Shown here: positions 46,163 to 58,415 of the stretch, piece by piece
How positions within the stretch are numbered: the stretch's first letter is position 1
Layout: each line of letters begins with the position of its first letter
Origin: Pseudomonas laurylsulfativorans
GTDB taxonomy: Bacteria > Pseudomonadota > Gammaproteobacteria > Pseudomonadales > Pseudomonadaceae
Length of the DNA stretch: 64,000 nt
NCBI RefSeq assembly: GCF_002906155.1
Contig: NZ_MUJK01000001.1
Location: 868,001 to 932,000 of the forward strand
Direction: 5' to 3'
Translations under genes and position numbers: made by a program
The notes under the pieces: generated by a model
Database searches by the model: none
What the model was told of the DNA's origin: nothing
The model's input: the letters and a program-made list of their open reading frames with translations, nothing else

Positions 46163-48280
46163 TCATGTCATCGACAGTTCGCGCTCGGCACTGGCTTTCA
46201 TCTGCTCGAGCAATTGCTCCCCGCGATGGATTTCCACCATGAAACCTGCGGCCGGCAGCGGGTGCCCCAGCAGGTAACCCTGCAACGAATCGCAACCGAG
46301 TTGCGTCAGGAAGTCCTGCTGCGAGCCCGTCTCCACACCTTCGGCAACGATGCGCAACCCCAACGCCTGGCCGAGGGCGACGATGGCCGAAACGATGGCG
46401 GCGTCATCGCTGTCGCGCTCCAGGTCGCGGACAAAACCACGGTCGATCTTCAGCTCATTGGCCGGCAGGCGCTTGAGGTACATCAAGCTCGAATAGCCGG
46501 TGCCAAAATCGTCAATGGACAGGTCAACGCCCATTTCCGAGAGCTCCTGAAGCACCGCCATACTCGCATCGGCATCGCTCATGGCGGTAGTTTCAGTGAT
46601 CTCCAGGGTCAGGCTGTTGGCCGGCAGATGGTGAGTCGCCAACGCCTTGGCGACGCTCTGGACCAGCCCCGTATGGCAAAACTGGATGGCCGACAGGTTC
46701 ACCGCGATGCGCCAATCGGTGTAGCCCAGTACGTACCACTCGCGCATCTGGCGGCAGGCTTCGTTGAGCACCCACTCGCCGATCGGAATGATCAGTCCGG
46801 TCTTTTCCGCCAGTTCGATGAATTTGTCGGGCAACAGCATCCCTTGCGTCGGGTGCTCCCAGCGCAACAAGGCCTCGGCGCCCACTGGCCGACCATTGGC
46901 GGCATCGAACTTGGGCTGGTAATACAGGCTGAACTCCTGATGCTCCACGGCATTGCGCAGGTCCTGCAGCAATTGCAACTGTTTGCGCGCGTTGCTGTTC
47001 ATCGACGCATCGAAAAAGCTGTGACCGTTTTTACCCGCACCCTTGGCGTGATACATCGCCGCGTCAGCGTTCATCAGCAACTCATGGGCGGACTGCCCGT
47101 TACCCGGGTAGACCGCAATGCCGACACTGGCGGAAATATGCAGATCATGTTCGGCAACCCGAAACGCCCGCGCGATCAACCCGACCTGACGGGCCGCGAG
47201 GTTCAAGGCGTCGTTCTGTTCGCTCAATTGCACCAGCAATACAAACTCATCGCCACCGATCCGCGCCAGGGTGTCCTGGCTGCGAAGGTCCTCGCGCAGT
47301 CGCAAGGCCACTTCGCGCAACAGCAAATCACCCATGTGGTGGCCGAAGGCATCGTTGACCGGTTTGAAACCGTCCAGATCGATGAACATCAGGGCAAAGC
47401 AGCCCCCCTCTTCCCGAACCCGCGACATCGCCTGTTCGATACGGTCAGCGAGCAACGTCCGGTTCGGCAGCCCGGTGAGGGTGTCATGCAGGGCCAGTTG
47501 GGTCAGTTCACGGTTGGCCTCGGTCAGCGACAGGGCCAGGCTCGCGGTACGCGCCTCCAGACGTGCATCGAGGATCGAGGTCAGCAAGGCGATGCACAGC
47601 ACCGCCAACGTTGTAATCAGCACCAGGTTGTCCAGGCCATTGCCGCTCAGGCCATTGACCGCCGCCCCGCAAAAACTGCCATCGGCAAAACGTGCGGCGG
47701 CCATGCCGGTGTAGTGCATGCCGACGATGGCGATGCCCATGATCACGGCAGCACCGCCACGGATCAGGCGCACATAAGGCGTCTGCTGGCGTAAATGGAA
47801 AGCGATCCACAATGCCGCGCCCGATGCACCGACAGCGATCACCAGCGAAGCGCTGAACAGCGTCGGGTCATAATCGATGCCCGGCTGCATGCGCATCGCA
47901 GCCATGCCGGTGTAGTGCATCGCGCTGATGCCGGCGCCCATGACCAACGCGCCAAAAGCCAATTGCCAGGCCGGCAGTTGCGGCTGGCTGACCAGCCACA
48001 GCGCAAAACCGCTGGAGAGAACGCCAATCAGCAGCGACAACAGGGTGATCGTGCCGTCGTACCCCAGATCGATCGGCAAGTTGAACGCAAGCATGCCGAT
48101 AAAGTGCATCGACCAGATGCCAACGCCCATGGCAATGGCCCCGCCCGCGGTCCACAAATGCACGGCGCGGCCTTTGGCGGTGGCAATGCGTCCGGTGAGG
48201 TCGAGTGCGGTATAGGAAGCGAGAATCGCTACACAGAGCGAAATGATAACCAGGGTGGGGGAATAGCTACCGATGAGCAT
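46163..48280 (-). CDS. MHYT-GGDEF-EAL membrane protein (MucR/NbdA family)
   Basis: The 705-residue c-di-GMP enzyme has an N-terminal seven-helix MHYT sensor with three copies of the motif ('SMHFIGML', 'AMHYTGMAA', 'GMHYTGMAA'), predicted to bind copper and sense gases such as NO or O2. A GGDEF domain has intact 'RIGGDEFVLL', and an EAL domain has intact 'GAEALLRWEHP' and 'IDDFGTGYSSL'. Both activities are therefore possible. In P. aeruginosa the MucR protein has this layout and NbdA has a degenerate GGDEF; the intact motif favours the MucR type. I chose ATG 48280. Confidence 0.88.
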   Translation of the reverse strand: MLIGSYSPTLVIISLCVAILASYTALDLTGRIATAKGRAVHLWTAGGAIAMGVGIWSMHFIGMLAFNLPIDLGYDGTITLLSLLIGVLSSGFALWLVSQPQLPAWQLAFGALVMGAGISAMHYTGMAAMRMQPGIDYDPTLFSASLVIAVGASGAALWIAFHLRQQTPYVRLIRGGAAVIMGIAIVGMHYTGMAAARFADGSFCGAAVNGLSGNGLDNLVLITTLAVLCIALLTSILDARLEARTASLALSLTEANRELTQLALHDTLTGLPNRTLLADRIEQAMSRVREEGGCFALMFIDLDGFKPVNDAFGHHMGDLLLREVALRLREDLRSQDTLARIGGDEFVLLVQLSEQNDALNLAARQVGLIARAFRVAEHDLHISASVGIAVYPGNGQSAHELLMNADAAMYHAKGAGKNGHSFFDASMNSNARKQLQLLQDLRNAVEHQEFSLYYQPKFDAANGRPVGAEALLRWEHPTQGMLLPDKFIELAEKTGLIIPIGEWVLNEACRQMREWYVLGYTDWRIAVNLSAIQFCHTGLVQSVAKALATHHLPANSLTLEITETTAMSDADASMAVLQELSEMGVDLSIDDFGTGYSSLMYLKRLPANELKIDRGFVRDLERDSDDAAIVSAIVALGQALGLRIVAEGVETGSQQDFLTQLGCDSLQGYLLGHPLPAAGFMVEIHRGEQLLEQMKASAERELSMT

Positions 48281-48450
48281 GGGGACTTCTCGCACATGCC
48301 CCCATTAATGGTATTGATTCTCGCTGGGGGGCAAATGCGGAGATTGTACTGATTCCAAATGAGAACGCACCCACAAAATAAGCAAAAGGCCACCAGTCCG
48401 ATGGAACGCTTGTTTTAAGGATTTACATTAACTCGCATCGACAGCAACAA

Positions 48451-48545
48451 CCTTGTAGGAGCTGGCTTGCCAGCGAAGAGGACAGTACGCCCAACATTAT
48501 TCTCGCCTGACACAACGCTATCGCTGGCAAGCCAGCTCCTACAGG
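48451..48545. repeat. REP doublet between the MHYT gene and opmB
   Basis: Inverted units lie at 48451-48478 and 48520-48545. The second ends 12 bases before the opmB stop and could form the 3' end of the muxABC-opmB message. Confidence 0.88.
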
Positions 48546-48556
48546 GATTGCAGCGG

Positions 48557-50044
48557 TCAATCGTTTTGGCTATCGCTCACCTGAAGCTGCCCATCCCAGC
48601 CACCGCCCAATGCGGCAATCAATTGCACGCTGGCAATCAGGCGGCTTTGCAAAAGGTCCAGGTTGCTGCGCTCATTGTTCAGTGCCGCGGCCTGGGTCAC
48701 GACCACATCGATATAGGCAATCAATCCGGCCTTGTACTGGTTCTGGGTCAGGCGCAAGGACTCACGGGCCGCGTCCAAAGCCTGTTGCCGAACGACCGCC
48801 TCGTCTTGAAGCACCTTGAGCTGCACCAGAAAATTTTCCACCTCGCGGAATCCGTCCAGCACGGTCTGGCGGTACTTGGCCACCGTTTCGTCATAGGCCG
48901 CTTCACTGCGGTCGACTTCCGCCGAGCGCTGGCCGCCGTCGAACAAGGTCATGGCCAATTGTGGTCCGACCGACCAGAAGCGGTTCGGCAAGCTGAACAA
49001 GTCTTTCGAGGTACTGCTGCTGTAACCACCGTTCAAGCTCAGGGTCAGGTCCGGGTAATAGGCAGCCTTGGCCACCCCGATGTTGGCGTTGGCGGCGATC
49101 ACCGAGCGTTCGGCCGAAGCGATGTCCGGCCGACGCTCCAGCAACTGCGACGGCAGTGCCAACGGCACTTGCGGCAACTGCGGAATGTCGGTGCTTTCCG
49201 CCAGACTGAATTCGGCCGGCGGCAGGCCGATCAGCACGGCAATGGCGTTCTCGAACTGCGCGCGTTGCCAGATCAGGTCGATCATGTCGGCTTCGGTGCT
49301 TTTGAGCTGGGTCTGCGCCTGGGCCACGGCGTCCTTGCCGGAAACCCCGGCGCGGTACTGGTTTTCAGTCATTTTCAGCGAACGCTGATAGGCCTCGACC
49401 GTGTCCTGGAGCAAGCGCTTCTGGCCATCGATCACCCGCAATTGCAGGTAGTTCTGCACCAGTTCCGACTGTTGGCTCAGGCGCATGGCCGCCAGGTCGG
49501 CAAAGCTCGCCTGGGCATTGGCGGTATCGGCTTCGAGGCCACGACGCAGTTTGCCCCAGATGTCGGCCTCCCAACTGACCCCGGCCTGGGCGGTATAGGT
49601 GTCGCGGATACCGCTGGAAGAGCTGCTGAGGCTGGAGTTGCTGCTGCCAGTGCCTTGGCTGGAGCGGGTCTTGCCGGCAGTCAGGTCGACCGTCGGAAAA
49701 AAAGCCCCACGGGCACTGCGCACCAAGGCTTGGGCCTGGCGGTACTGGGCTTCGGATTGGGCGACGGTCTGGTTCGAGCTATTGAGTTTTTCGATCAGCT
49801 CGTTGAGCTGCCGGTCACCGTACAACTCCCACCATGCGCCGCGTGCCAGGGCATCGCTCGGATTGGCCTGACGCCAGCCCTCTGCGGCCTTGTACTGCGC
49901 CGGCTCGGCAGTTTGCGGGCGCTGGTAATCCGGGCCAACGGCGCAGGCACTGAGCATCGCCACGCACAGTGACAGGCTCAACAGACGCGAGCCTCGAGCC
50001 GTGATCAGCGGTGCAGCCAGGTTGAAAAGCGAACGTTCAGTCAT
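48557..50044 (-). CDS. opmB: OprM/NodT-type outer-membrane efflux lipoprotein
   Basis: The 495-residue TolC-family channel has a lipoprotein signal (lipobox 'LSACAVG', Cys 34), two outer-membrane efflux repeats ('SNQTVAQSEAQYRQAQALVR' and 'RPDIASAERSVIAANANIGVAKAAYYPDL'), and the Ser-rich linker 'SSNSSLSSSSSG'. It forms the exit duct for the MuxABC pump. ATG 50044 overlaps the muxC stop as ATGA. It is the last gene of the operon. Confidence 0.9.
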   Translation of the reverse strand: MTERSLFNLAAPLITARGSRLLSLSLCVAMLSACAVGPDYQRPQTAEPAQYKAAEGWRQANPSDALARGAWWELYGDRQLNELIEKLNSSNQTVAQSEAQYRQAQALVRSARGAFFPTVDLTAGKTRSSQGTGSSNSSLSSSSSGIRDTYTAQAGVSWEADIWGKLRRGLEADTANAQASFADLAAMRLSQQSELVQNYLQLRVIDGQKRLLQDTVEAYQRSLKMTENQYRAGVSGKDAVAQAQTQLKSTEADMIDLIWQRAQFENAIAVLIGLPPAEFSLAESTDIPQLPQVPLALPSQLLERRPDIASAERSVIAANANIGVAKAAYYPDLTLSLNGGYSSSTSKDLFSLPNRFWSVGPQLAMTLFDGGQRSAEVDRSEAAYDETVAKYRQTVLDGFREVENFLVQLKVLQDEAVVRQQALDAARESLRLTQNQYKAGLIAYIDVVVTQAAALNNERSNLDLLQSRLIASVQLIAALGGGWDGQLQVSDSQND

Positions 50045-53000
50045 AGCGGAGTTTCCAGAGCAGCATCGGTACGCACCCCACGCCATTTATTGAAGCGATG
50101 GCGCAGTTTGTCGAGATAGAGGTAAACCACCGGGGTGGTGTAAAGCGTCAGCACCTGGCTGAAGATCAGCCCGCCGATGATCGTCAGGCCCAGTGGCTGA
50201 CGCATTTCCGCCCCTTCGGCGCGGCTGAGCAGCAACGGCAAGGCACCGAGAATCGCCGCCAGGGTGGTCATCAGGATCGGTCGCAAACGTTGCAGGCAGG
50301 CACTGCGAATCGACTCCAGCGGTGCCATGCCCTGATGTCGCTCCAACTGCAACGCCAGGTCGATCATCAGAATGGCGTTTTTCTTCACCACGCCGATCAG
50401 CAGAAACAGCCCCAGCAACGAAATCAGGCTGAATTCGCCGCCCAGCGCATAGATCGACAGCAACGCGCCGACCCCGGCCGACGGCAGTGTCGACAGAATG
50501 GTCAGCGGGTGAATGTAGCTTTCGTACAACACGCCGAGCACCAGATACACCGCCACCAACGCGCCGAGAATCATGAACGGCTGGCTTTTTTGCGTGGCGG
50601 CAAAGGCATCGGCGGTACCGGCCATTTTCACGATGACGTCTTCGGGCAAGCCCACCTTGGCAATCGCCCGCTCGATGGCGGCGGTGCCCTGCTCCACGGT
50701 CACGCCTTCGGCCATGTCGAAGGAAATGCTTTCCGATGCAAACTGGCCCTCGTGGCTGACCCGGTCGTCTTCCAGGCTGTTTTCATAATGGGCGATGGTC
50801 GACAGCGGGATCCGCGCGCCATCAGCGGTAATGACCTGGACCTGCTTGAGGGTGATCGGGTCCTGGGCGTATTTCGGATTGACCTCCATCACCACTTGAT
50901 ACTGGTTGAGGCTGTCGTAGATGGTCGAAATCTGCCGCTGGCTGTAGGCATTGTTCAGCACCGCCGTGACCATGTCCATGTCGACACCCAGGCGCTTGGC
51001 CTGGTCGCGGTCGACGATCAGGGTCACTTGCCGGGCACCCCGGCCTTCGCGCGCGTCGATCGCCGTCAGCTCCGGCAAGGCTCTGAGCGCCGTGACGACT
51101 TTCGGATACCACTCACGCAACGCCCCCAGATCCCCGCTTTGCAGGATGTACGAGTATTGCGAGGTGGTCTGCTCGCGGCCGCCACCGAATTGCAGGTCCT
51201 GGTCCGCCATGAGCATCAGTTGTGCGCCGGGAACCTTCGGCATTTCCTTACGCAGGCGCTCGATGACTTTCTGCGCGGAAATGTTGCGTTCCTTGATCGG
51301 TTTCAGGCGCACCAGCATGAAGGCGTTGTTGGTGCCGTTGTTGCCACCAATGAACCCGGCGACGCTTTCCACCGCCTCGTCCTTCAACACAGCCCGGCGG
51401 AAAATTTCCATCTTCGGCTGCATCACACTGAACGACAGGCCGTCGTCGCCGCGTACGAAACCGATCAGTTGCCCTGTATCTTGTTGAGGCATAAATGTTT
51501 TAGGAACAACAACATACAGCGCAACGTTCACGCCAATTGTCACAAACAGACTGAGCAACGTCAGGCGTTTGTGACGCAGCACCCAGTCGAGGCTGGTGGC
51601 ATATTTGCCGACCATCCATTCGTTGACCTGCTGGCTCCAGCGTTGCAGACGGTTCTCCTGCCCCGGCGTGTGCGGCTTGAGCCAGCGGGCGCAAAGCATC
51701 GGCGTCAGGGTCAGCGACACCACCAGCGAGACCACGATGGCCGCTGCCAGGGTGATGGAGAATTCGCGGAACAGGCTTTCGATGATCCCGCCCATGAACA
51801 GGATCGACAGGAACACCGCCACCAGCGACACGTTCATCGACAACAAGGTAAAGCCGACTTCCTGGGCACCAAGGTACGCGGCCCTCATCGGCCGCACGCC
51901 TTCGTCGATGTGGCGGGAAATGTTCTCCAGCACCACGATGGCATCGTCCACCACCAGCCCGGTGGCCAGGATCAGCGCCATCAGCGACAGGTTGTTCAGC
52001 GAAAAGCCGTAGAGGTACATCACGGCAAAGGTGCCGACCAGTGACACCGGCACCGCCAGGGTCGGGATCAGCGAGGCGCGGAAGTTACCGAGGAACAGGA
52101 ACACCACCAGAATCACCAGCGCCACGGCGATCAGCAGGGTCATTTCCGCTTCGTGCAGCGTCGCCTTGATGACCGGCGAGCGATCCATGGCCAGGTTCAG
52201 CTTGACGCTGGCTGGCAGCACGGCCTGCAACGCCGGCAACTGCGCCTTGATCTCGTTGACCGTCTCGATGATGTTGGCACCGGCCTGGCGGTTGATCACC
52301 AGCAGCACTGCCGCGTCGTCGTTGAAGAAACCGCTGTTGTAGCGGTCTTCGACGCCGTCGCTGACCTTGGCCACATCCTTCAGGCGCAGGGCCGCGCCGC
52401 CGTTGTAGTGGATGATCAGCGACTCGTAGTCCTTGGCTTTTTCCAACTGGTCGTTGGCTTGGACCTGCCACAGCCGCTGGTCATCTTCCACCGAGCCTTT
52501 GGGCCGGCGCACGTTGGCATTGGCGATGGTGTTGCGCACATCGTCCAGGGCCACGCCGTATTGGTTCAGCGACTGTGGTTCGAGTTCGATACGCACCGCT
52601 GGCAAGGAACTGCCGCCGATCTGCACCTCACCCACGCCCTGCACCTGGGACAGGCTCTGGGACAGGATCGTCGAGGCCAGGTCATAGAGCTGGCCTTTTT
52701 CCAGAACATCCGACGTCAGCGACAGCACCATGATCGGCGCCTGGGACGGGTTGACCTTCTTGTAGGTCGGCATGCTGCGCATCCCGCTCGGCAGCAGGGT
52801 TCGCGAGGCATTGATGGCCGCCTGCACTTCCCGCGCCGCGCCATTGATGTCGCGGTCCAGGTCAAATTGCAGGATCACCCGGGTCGAACCCTGGCTGGAG
52901 CGGCTGCTCATGGTGTTGACCCCGGCGATGGTGCCGAAGGAGCGCTCCAGCGGCGTGGCCACGGTCGAGGCCATCACCTCGGGACTGGCCCCGGGCAGAC

Positions 53001-53148
53001 TGGCCTGGACCACAATCACCGGAAAATCCATTTGCGGCAGCGGCGAAACGGGCAGCAAACCGAAGCTCACGCCGCCCAGCAGCATGATCGCCAGGCTCAG
53101 CAACATGGTCGCGACCGGGCGTTTGATGAAAGGTCCCGAAAGGTTCAT
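50041..53148 (-). CDS. muxC: RND efflux transporter, MdtC/MuxC type
   Basis: The 1035-residue inner-membrane RND pump has 12 predicted helices and two large periplasmic loops. It begins [20 protein letters not shown], and '[23 protein letters not shown]' in helix 4 holds the proton-relay Asp pair. MdtB/MdtC-type pumps act as a heteromer; its partner is encoded directly upstream with a 4-base overlap. In P. aeruginosa MuxABC-OpmB exports aztreonam, novobiocin and macrolides. Confidence 0.92.
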   Translation of the reverse strand: MNLSGPFIKRPVATMLLSLAIMLLGGVSFGLLPVSPLPQMDFPVIVVQASLPGASPEVMASTVATPLERSFGTIAGVNTMSSRSSQGSTRVILQFDLDRDINGAAREVQAAINASRTLLPSGMRSMPTYKKVNPSQAPIMVLSLTSDVLEKGQLYDLASTILSQSLSQVQGVGEVQIGGSSLPAVRIELEPQSLNQYGVALDDVRNTIANANVRRPKGSVEDDQRLWQVQANDQLEKAKDYESLIIHYNGGAALRLKDVAKVSDGVEDRYNSGFFNDDAAVLLVINRQAGANIIETVNEIKAQLPALQAVLPASVKLNLAMDRSPVIKATLHEAEMTLLIAVALVILVVFLFLGNFRASLIPTLAVPVSLVGTFAVMYLYGFSLNNLSLMALILATGLVVDDAIVVLENISRHIDEGVRPMRAAYLGAQEVGFTLLSMNVSLVAVFLSILFMGGIIESLFREFSITLAAAIVVSLVVSLTLTPMLCARWLKPHTPGQENRLQRWSQQVNEWMVGKYATSLDWVLRHKRLTLLSLFVTIGVNVALYVVVPKTFMPQQDTGQLIGFVRGDDGLSFSVMQPKMEIFRRAVLKDEAVESVAGFIGGNNGTNNAFMLVRLKPIKERNISAQKVIERLRKEMPKVPGAQLMLMADQDLQFGGGREQTTSQYSYILQSGDLGALREWYPKVVTALRALPELTAIDAREGRGARQVTLIVDRDQAKRLGVDMDMVTAVLNNAYSQRQISTIYDSLNQYQVVMEVNPKYAQDPITLKQVQVITADGARIPLSTIAHYENSLEDDRVSHEGQFASESISFDMAEGVTVEQGTAAIERAIAKVGLPEDVIVKMAGTADAFAATQKSQPFMILGALVAVYLVLGVLYESYIHPLTILSTLPSAGVGALLSIYALGGEFSLISLLGLFLLIGVVKKNAILMIDLALQLERHQGMAPLESIRSACLQRLRPILMTTLAAILGALPLLLSRAEGAEMRQPLGLTIIGGLIFSQVLTLYTTPVVYLYLDKLRHRFNKWRGVRTDAALETPL

Positions 53149-56100
53149 GGCTGCTCTACCGCTTCCACGGACTCAGGCTTGCGCCCCCAGCGCCGACCGA
53201 GTCGGTCGAAGTACAGGTAGATCACCGGTGTGGTAAACAGCGTCAGAACCTGGCTCAGCAGCAAACCGCCCACCATCACCAGACCCAGCGGCTGGCGCAG
53301 TTCTGCGCCGGAACCGGTGGCCAGCATCAACGGCACGGCACCGAACAACGCCGCCAGGGTGGTCATCAGAATCGGCCGGAAACGCAGCAAGGCCGCCTGA
53401 TAGATCGCTGTTTGCGGGTCCATGCCCTGATTGCGTTCGGCGTCGAGGGCGAAGTCGATCATCATGATTGCGTTCTTCTTCACGATACCGATCAGCAGGA
53501 TGATGCCGATGATCGCGATCATGCCCAGGTCATTACCGCTCAAAATCAACGCCAGCAAGGCGCCGACCGCCGCCGAAGGCAAGGTCGACAGAATGGTGAT
53601 CGGGTGGATATAGCTCTCGTAGAGCACGCCGAGCACGATGTACATGGTCACTACCGCCGCCAGAATCAGCAGCAAGGTGCTCGACAACGAAGCCTGGAAA
53701 GCCTCCGCCGCGCCCTGGAACTGGGTCTGCACGCCAATCGGCATGCCGATGTCCTTCTGCACCTGCTCGATGATCTCGACCGCATGCCCAAGCGCCACGC
53801 CGGGTGCCAGGTTGAAGGACATCATCACCGCCGGGAACTGGCCGATGTGAGTAATCGCCAGCTGCGCCTGGCGCTCCTCGATATGCGCCAGGCTAGACAG
53901 GCGCACCTGGCCGCCATCGGTGGTCTTGACGTGAATCTGGTCCAGCGCCTGCGGGCCGATCTTCTCACCGGCCTGCGATTGCAGCACCACGCGGTATTGA
54001 CTCGCCTGGGTGTAGATCGTGGAAATCTGCCGCTGGCCGAAGGCGTCGTACAGGGCATCGGTGATGTTCGACACCGATACACCGACCCGCGACGCCGCAT
54101 CGCGGTCGATCACCAGATAGACCTGCAGGCCCTTGTCCTGCAAATCGCTGGCGACGTCAGTCAGCTCCGGCCGTTCGGCCAAGGCATCGACCAGCCGCCC
54201 GCTCCACAGGCTCAGCAGCGCCGAGTCCGGCGACGACATGCTGAACTGGTACTGCGTACGGCTGACCCGGTCTTCAATGGTCAAATCCTGCACCGGCTGC
54301 ATGAACAGGCGGATACCGACCAGTTTGTCCAGTTCCGGTTGCAGACGGGCGATCACTTGCGTAGCGCTCAGGTCACGGTCGTGGTGAGACTTGAGGTTGA
54401 TCAGCAAGCGGCCGCTGTTGAGGGTCGAGTTGTCGCCATCCACGCCAATGTAGGAAGACAGGCTCTCGACGGCCGGGTCGGTCAGAATGACCTTGGCCAG
54501 CTCCTGCTGTCGCTCGCTCATGGCGGCGAAGGAAATCGATTGCGGCGCTTCGGAAATGCCCTGGATAACGCCGGTGTCCTGCACCGGGAAGAAGCCCTTG
54601 GGCACCACCATGTACAGGAACACCGTCAGCGCCAGCGTGCCAATGGCCACCATCAAGGTCAGCGGCTGGTGCTTGAGTACCCACTGCAACTTGCGTCCGT
54701 AGGCGGCGATCATCCAGTCGATGAATGCACCGCTGGCACGGTAGAAACGCCCCTGCTCTGCTGCCTTGGGCTCACGCTTGAGCAACCGCGCGCACATCAT
54801 CGGCGTCAGGGTCAGGGAAACGACCAGGGAAATCAGGATCGCCACCGCGAGCGTAATGGCGAACTCGCGGAACAAGCGCCCGACCACGTCCGCCATGAAC
54901 AGCAGCGGGATCAGCACGGCAATCAGCGACAACGTCAGGGAGATCAGGGTGAAACCGATCTGCTTGGCACCCTTGAGCGCCGCGTTCAACGGGCTGTCAC
55001 CCTCCTCGATGAAGCGCGAAATGTTCTCCAGCATGACGATTGCATCGTCCACCACGAAACCGGTGGCGATGGTCAGGGCCATCAGGGTCAGGTTGTTGAC
55101 CGAGAACCCGGCCAGGTACATCACGCCGAACGTACCGATCAGCGACAGCGGCACGGCCACCGACGGAATGATCGTGGCGCTGGCGCGACGCAGGAACAGG
55201 AAGGTGACCATGACCACCAGGGCGATGGCGATCAGCAGTTCGTGCTGTACGTCCTTGACCGAAGCGCGAATGGTCTGGGTGCGGTCGGTCAGCACTACTA
55301 CGTCGAGGCCGGCCGGCAGGTTGTCGGTAATGCTCGGCAACAGGGCCTTGATCCGGTCCACCACCTCGATGACGTTGGCGCCGGGCTGGCGCTGGATGTT
55401 CAGCAGCACGGCCTGGTTCTCGTTGGCCCACGCCGCGAGTCGCTCGTTCTCAGCGCCATCGACGATTTCCGCGACATCCTTGAGCCGCAACGGCGCGCCA
55501 TTGGCGTAGGCCAGGATCAGGTTGGCGTAGTCCTTGGGCGAGGTCAGTTGATCGTTCGCATCGAGCATCGAGACCCGGGTCGGGCCGTCGAAGTTGCCCT
55601 TGGGCTGATTGACGTTGGACGCGCCGATCAGCGTGCGCACATCCGACAGGTTCAAGCCGTTGGCCGCCAAGGCCTCGGGGTTGACCTTGATCCGCACGGC
55701 CTGGCGCTGGCCACCGGCAATGCTGACCATGCCGACGCCGCTGATCTGGGCAATTTTCTGCGCCATGCGTGTATCGACCAGGTCGTTGAGCTTGGGCAAC
55801 AGCATGGTCTTGGAGGTGATGGCCAGGGTCAGCACCGGCGTGTCTGCCGGGTTGACCTTGTTGTACACCGGCGGCGCCGGCAGGTCCTTGGGCAGCAAGT
55901 TGGTCGCGGCATTGATCGCCGCCTGCACTTGTTGCTCGGCTACGTCCATGTTGATGTCGAGGCTGAAGCGCAGGGTCAGCACCGACGCTCCGCCGGAACT
56001 GGTGGAAGCCATTTGCGTCAGGCCGGGCATTTGCCCGAATTGTCGCTCAAGGGGTGCGGTAACCGCGCTGGTCATGACATCCGGGCTGGCGCCGGGATAC

Positions 56101-56249
56101 AGGGTCATGACGCGAATGGTCGGGTAATCGACCTGGGGCAGCGCCGAAACCGGCAGTAACCGATAGGCGATCACACCGGCCAGAATAATGGCCAGCATGC
56201 TCAGCGTGGTGGCGACCGGGCGAAGAATGAACAGCCGCGAGAGATTCAT
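53145..56249 (-). CDS. muxB: RND efflux transporter, MdtB/MuxB type
   Basis: The 1034-residue RND transporter begins [20 protein letters not shown], with '[23 protein letters not shown]' in helix 4. It pairs with MuxC to form a 2:1 heterotrimer in E. coli MdtBC. It overlaps muxA by 4 bases upstream and muxC by 4 bases downstream, which should keep their amounts balanced. Confidence 0.92.
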   Translation of the reverse strand: MNLSRLFILRPVATTLSMLAIILAGVIAYRLLPVSALPQVDYPTIRVMTLYPGASPDVMTSAVTAPLERQFGQMPGLTQMASTSSGGASVLTLRFSLDINMDVAEQQVQAAINAATNLLPKDLPAPPVYNKVNPADTPVLTLAITSKTMLLPKLNDLVDTRMAQKIAQISGVGMVSIAGGQRQAVRIKVNPEALAANGLNLSDVRTLIGASNVNQPKGNFDGPTRVSMLDANDQLTSPKDYANLILAYANGAPLRLKDVAEIVDGAENERLAAWANENQAVLLNIQRQPGANVIEVVDRIKALLPSITDNLPAGLDVVVLTDRTQTIRASVKDVQHELLIAIALVVMVTFLFLRRASATIIPSVAVPLSLIGTFGVMYLAGFSVNNLTLMALTIATGFVVDDAIVMLENISRFIEEGDSPLNAALKGAKQIGFTLISLTLSLIAVLIPLLFMADVVGRLFREFAITLAVAILISLVVSLTLTPMMCARLLKREPKAAEQGRFYRASGAFIDWMIAAYGRKLQWVLKHQPLTLMVAIGTLALTVFLYMVVPKGFFPVQDTGVIQGISEAPQSISFAAMSERQQELAKVILTDPAVESLSSYIGVDGDNSTLNSGRLLINLKSHHDRDLSATQVIARLQPELDKLVGIRLFMQPVQDLTIEDRVSRTQYQFSMSSPDSALLSLWSGRLVDALAERPELTDVASDLQDKGLQVYLVIDRDAASRVGVSVSNITDALYDAFGQRQISTIYTQASQYRVVLQSQAGEKIGPQALDQIHVKTTDGGQVRLSSLAHIEERQAQLAITHIGQFPAVMMSFNLAPGVALGHAVEIIEQVQKDIGMPIGVQTQFQGAAEAFQASLSSTLLLILAAVVTMYIVLGVLYESYIHPITILSTLPSAAVGALLALILSGNDLGMIAIIGIILLIGIVKKNAIMMIDFALDAERNQGMDPQTAIYQAALLRFRPILMTTLAALFGAVPLMLATGSGAELRQPLGLVMVGGLLLSQVLTLFTTPVIYLYFDRLGRRWGRKPESVEAVEQP

Positions 56250-57562
56250 GCGCCGCCCTTTTTCGCCTTGTCAGTGGTCGCAGGCTCCGCCGCGTTAGCC
56301 GCCGACTTGCCCTGCAGGTGTTCGGTCGGCGTGGTCGGCACGTCCTGGGGGTCGTTGACCACCTCCACGTCGCTGCCGTCCTTCAGGCGGTCGGTGCCTT
56401 CCAGTACAACTCGTTCACCCGCCGACAGGCCTTCAGTGACTACGGTATTCAGGCCATCGCTGGCGCCGACTTTCAACTGACGGATCTTGACCTTCTTGTC
56501 ACCGTCCATGGCATAGACAAACGTGCCGTTGGTGCCGAACTGGATCGCGGCGGAAGGCGCGAGCACTACGCCTTTGAGGGTGTCGGCCAGCAGGCGCACA
56601 TTGACGAACTGGTTGGGGAACAGCGACTGATCACGGTTCTCGTAACGGGCCTTGAATTTCAGAGTGCCGGTGGTGACGTCGATCTGGTTGTCCAGGCTTT
56701 GCAAGACACCGGTGGCCTGGAGTTTGGTATCACCACGATCCCAGGCTTCGGCCGGCAATTTGGCACCGCTGCGATAACGGGCGAGCACGATGTCGAGGCT
56801 GTTTTCCGGCAGGGTGAAAGCCACGCTGATCGGTTGGGTCTGGGTGATGATCGCCAGTGCGGTGGTGTCGTTGGCCGCTACCAGGTTGCCGACATCCAAT
56901 TGGCGCAGGCCGACGCGACCGGTGATCGGCGCACGAATTTTGGTGAATTCAAGGTTGAGTTTGGCATCGTTGACCGCCGCCTGATTGGTCTTGACCGTGC
57001 CCTGGAATTGACCGACCAGCGCTTCGGCGGTGTCCAGGGTCTGTTTGGCAATGCTGTCTTCGCGGTACAGACCGCGATAGCGCTCGACGTCGACCTGGGC
57101 GTTTTTCAGCTGTGCCTGATTCTGCAGCAAGGTGCCTTCAGCCTGAAGCAAGGCGTTCTGGTAAGGACGCGGGTCGATGTCGGCCAGCAGGTCGCCAGCC
57201 TTGACCATCTGCCCTTCTTCGAAATAGATCTTGACCAGCTCACCGCCGACGCGGCTGCGGACATTGATAGTGTTCAGCGCCGTGACCGTGCCCAGCGCCT
57301 TGAAATACAGCGGGAAGTCACCGGTGACTGCCGGAGCCACTCGCACCGGTACCGGGCCAGACGCGCCGCCGAAACCCGGACGCATCCCCCCCGATCGGCC
57401 GGTATGCCCGGCAACGGCTTTTTGCCCCGCGGCCTCTTTGGGTGCAGCGCTGCCGGGCCAGAATTTCCAGCACAGGGCGGCGATGACCAGCAGGACAAGC
57501 AGGCCGAACAGCCAGCGACGAGGACTACGGGAAGCGGAGGATTGCATTGAGTGATCAACCAT
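56246..57562 (-). CDS. muxA: RND periplasmic adaptor (membrane fusion protein), MdtA/MuxA type
   Basis: The 438-residue adaptor has an N-terminal membrane anchor ('[19 protein letters not shown]'), a lipoyl/barrel-sandwich half ('[43 protein letters not shown]'), a coiled-coil hairpin, the second lipoyl half ('[18 protein letters not shown]') and a beta-barrel. It connects MuxBC to OpmB. I chose ATG 57562 (MVDHSMQSS); an in-frame ATG at 57547 is also possible, and neither has a good ribosome site. It leads the operon. Confidence 0.9.
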   Translation of the reverse strand: MVDHSMQSSASRSPRRWLFGLLVLLVIAALCWKFWPGSAAPKEAAGQKAVAGHTGRSGGMRPGFGGASGPVPVRVAPAVTGDFPLYFKALGTVTALNTINVRSRVGGELVKIYFEEGQMVKAGDLLADIDPRPYQNALLQAEGTLLQNQAQLKNAQVDVERYRGLYREDSIAKQTLDTAEALVGQFQGTVKTNQAAVNDAKLNLEFTKIRAPITGRVGLRQLDVGNLVAANDTTALAIITQTQPISVAFTLPENSLDIVLARYRSGAKLPAEAWDRGDTKLQATGVLQSLDNQIDVTTGTLKFKARYENRDQSLFPNQFVNVRLLADTLKGVVLAPSAAIQFGTNGTFVYAMDGDKKVKIRQLKVGASDGLNTVVTEGLSAGERVVLEGTDRLKDGSDVEVVNDPQDVPTTPTEHLQGKSAANAAEPATTDKAKKGGA

Positions 57563-57687
57563 TGGGCGCGTGGGCTTTTTTACATGAGGCTGAACGATAA
57601 GCACTGGCGTGTCTTAAGCAAAGCGCCTTTACCGGCAATTTACCTTCGGCTTACGTAACAGGAGTTTTGTGTAAGACACTGAAGCAC

Positions 57688-57722
57688 AAATGAAAACGGC
57701 CTGGACAGAGCCAGGCCGTTAA
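57688..57722 (-). terminator. Intrinsic terminator after tpx
   Basis: A perfect 10-base stem, AACGGCCTGG (57695-57704) and CCAGGCCGTT (57711-57720), has a 6-base loop. On the - strand it is followed by TTTCATTT and lies 18 bases after the tpx stop. Confidence 0.8.
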
Positions 57723-57739
57723 CAATTGTAATGCTTTAC

Positions 57740-58240
57740 TTATTTCAGTACGGCAAGTGCCGCTTCGTAGTTCGGCTCGTCAGCGATTTCGCCAACCAGT
57801 TCGCTGTGCAGCACGTTGTCGTTCTCGTCCAGAACCACGACGGCACGAGCGGTCAGGCCTTTCAGTGGGCCGTCAGCGATAGCAACGCCGTAGTTCTGGA
57901 TGAACTCGGCACCGCGCAGGGTCGACAGGTTCTGGACGTTTTCCAGGCCTTCGGCGCCGCAGAAACGCGCCTGCGCGAACGGCAGGTCAGCGGAGATGCA
58001 CAGTACGACAGTGTTCGCCACGTCGCTGGCCTTGGCGTTGAACTGGCGCACGGAGGTGGCGCAGGTCGGGGTATCAACGCTTGGGAAGATGTTCAGTACT
58101 TTGCGCTTGCCGGCAAAATCTTTCAGGGTGACGTCGGACAGATTGCCGGCAACCAGGGAAAAGGCTGGCGCCTTGGAACCGGCTTGTGGCAGTTGGCCGT
58201 TGACTTGAACCGGGTTGCCTTTAAGAGTGACTTGAGCCAT
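57740..58240 (-). CDS. tpx: Thiol peroxidase (atypical 2-Cys peroxiredoxin)
   Basis: The 166-residue periplasm-or-cytosol peroxidase reduces lipid and other hydroperoxides using thioredoxin. The peroxidatic Cys is C60 in '[12 protein letters not shown]' and the resolving Cys C94 in 'ARFCGAEGL', matching C61/C95 of E. coli Tpx. The length matches the family (168). ATG 58240 follows AAGGA at 7-11 bases. It is a single-gene unit with its own terminator. Confidence 0.95.
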   Translation of the reverse strand: MAQVTLKGNPVQVNGQLPQAGSKAPAFSLVAGNLSDVTLKDFAGKRKVLNIFPSVDTPTCATSVRQFNAKASDVANTVVLCISADLPFAQARFCGAEGLENVQNLSTLRGAEFIQNYGVAIADGPLKGLTARAVVVLDENDNVLHSELVGEIADEPNYEAALAVLK

Positions 58241-58372
58241 GAACGGAGTCCTTCTGAACGTTGTGGTGGAGAATTTTGACGAGGCCGAAGTTAACCACGA
58301 AATTGTCCGACGACCTACGGTCAAAGATAAATTGTCATGTATCGGCGCACAAAACTGGATACAAACCCTTCC

Positions 58373-58406
58373 CCTTGTGGGAGCGAGCCTGCTCGCTCCC
58401 ACAAGG
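58373..58406. repeat. Perfect inverted repeat of the GTGGGAGCGAG family
   Basis: A 15-base stem, CCTTGTGGGAGCGAG (58373-58387) and CTCGCTCCCACAAGG (58392-58406), has loop CCTG. It lies 9 bases beyond the stop of the SRPBCC gene and probably terminates it. Confidence 0.85.
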
Positions 58407-58415
58407 CACCCAGCG

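Noticed and set aside
49981..57604. Long + strand open frames antisense to muxABC-opmB (several hundred codons each)
   Set aside because: They are mirror images of high-GC coding on the - strand; their products are rich in Arg, His, Gln and Asp with no domain pattern.
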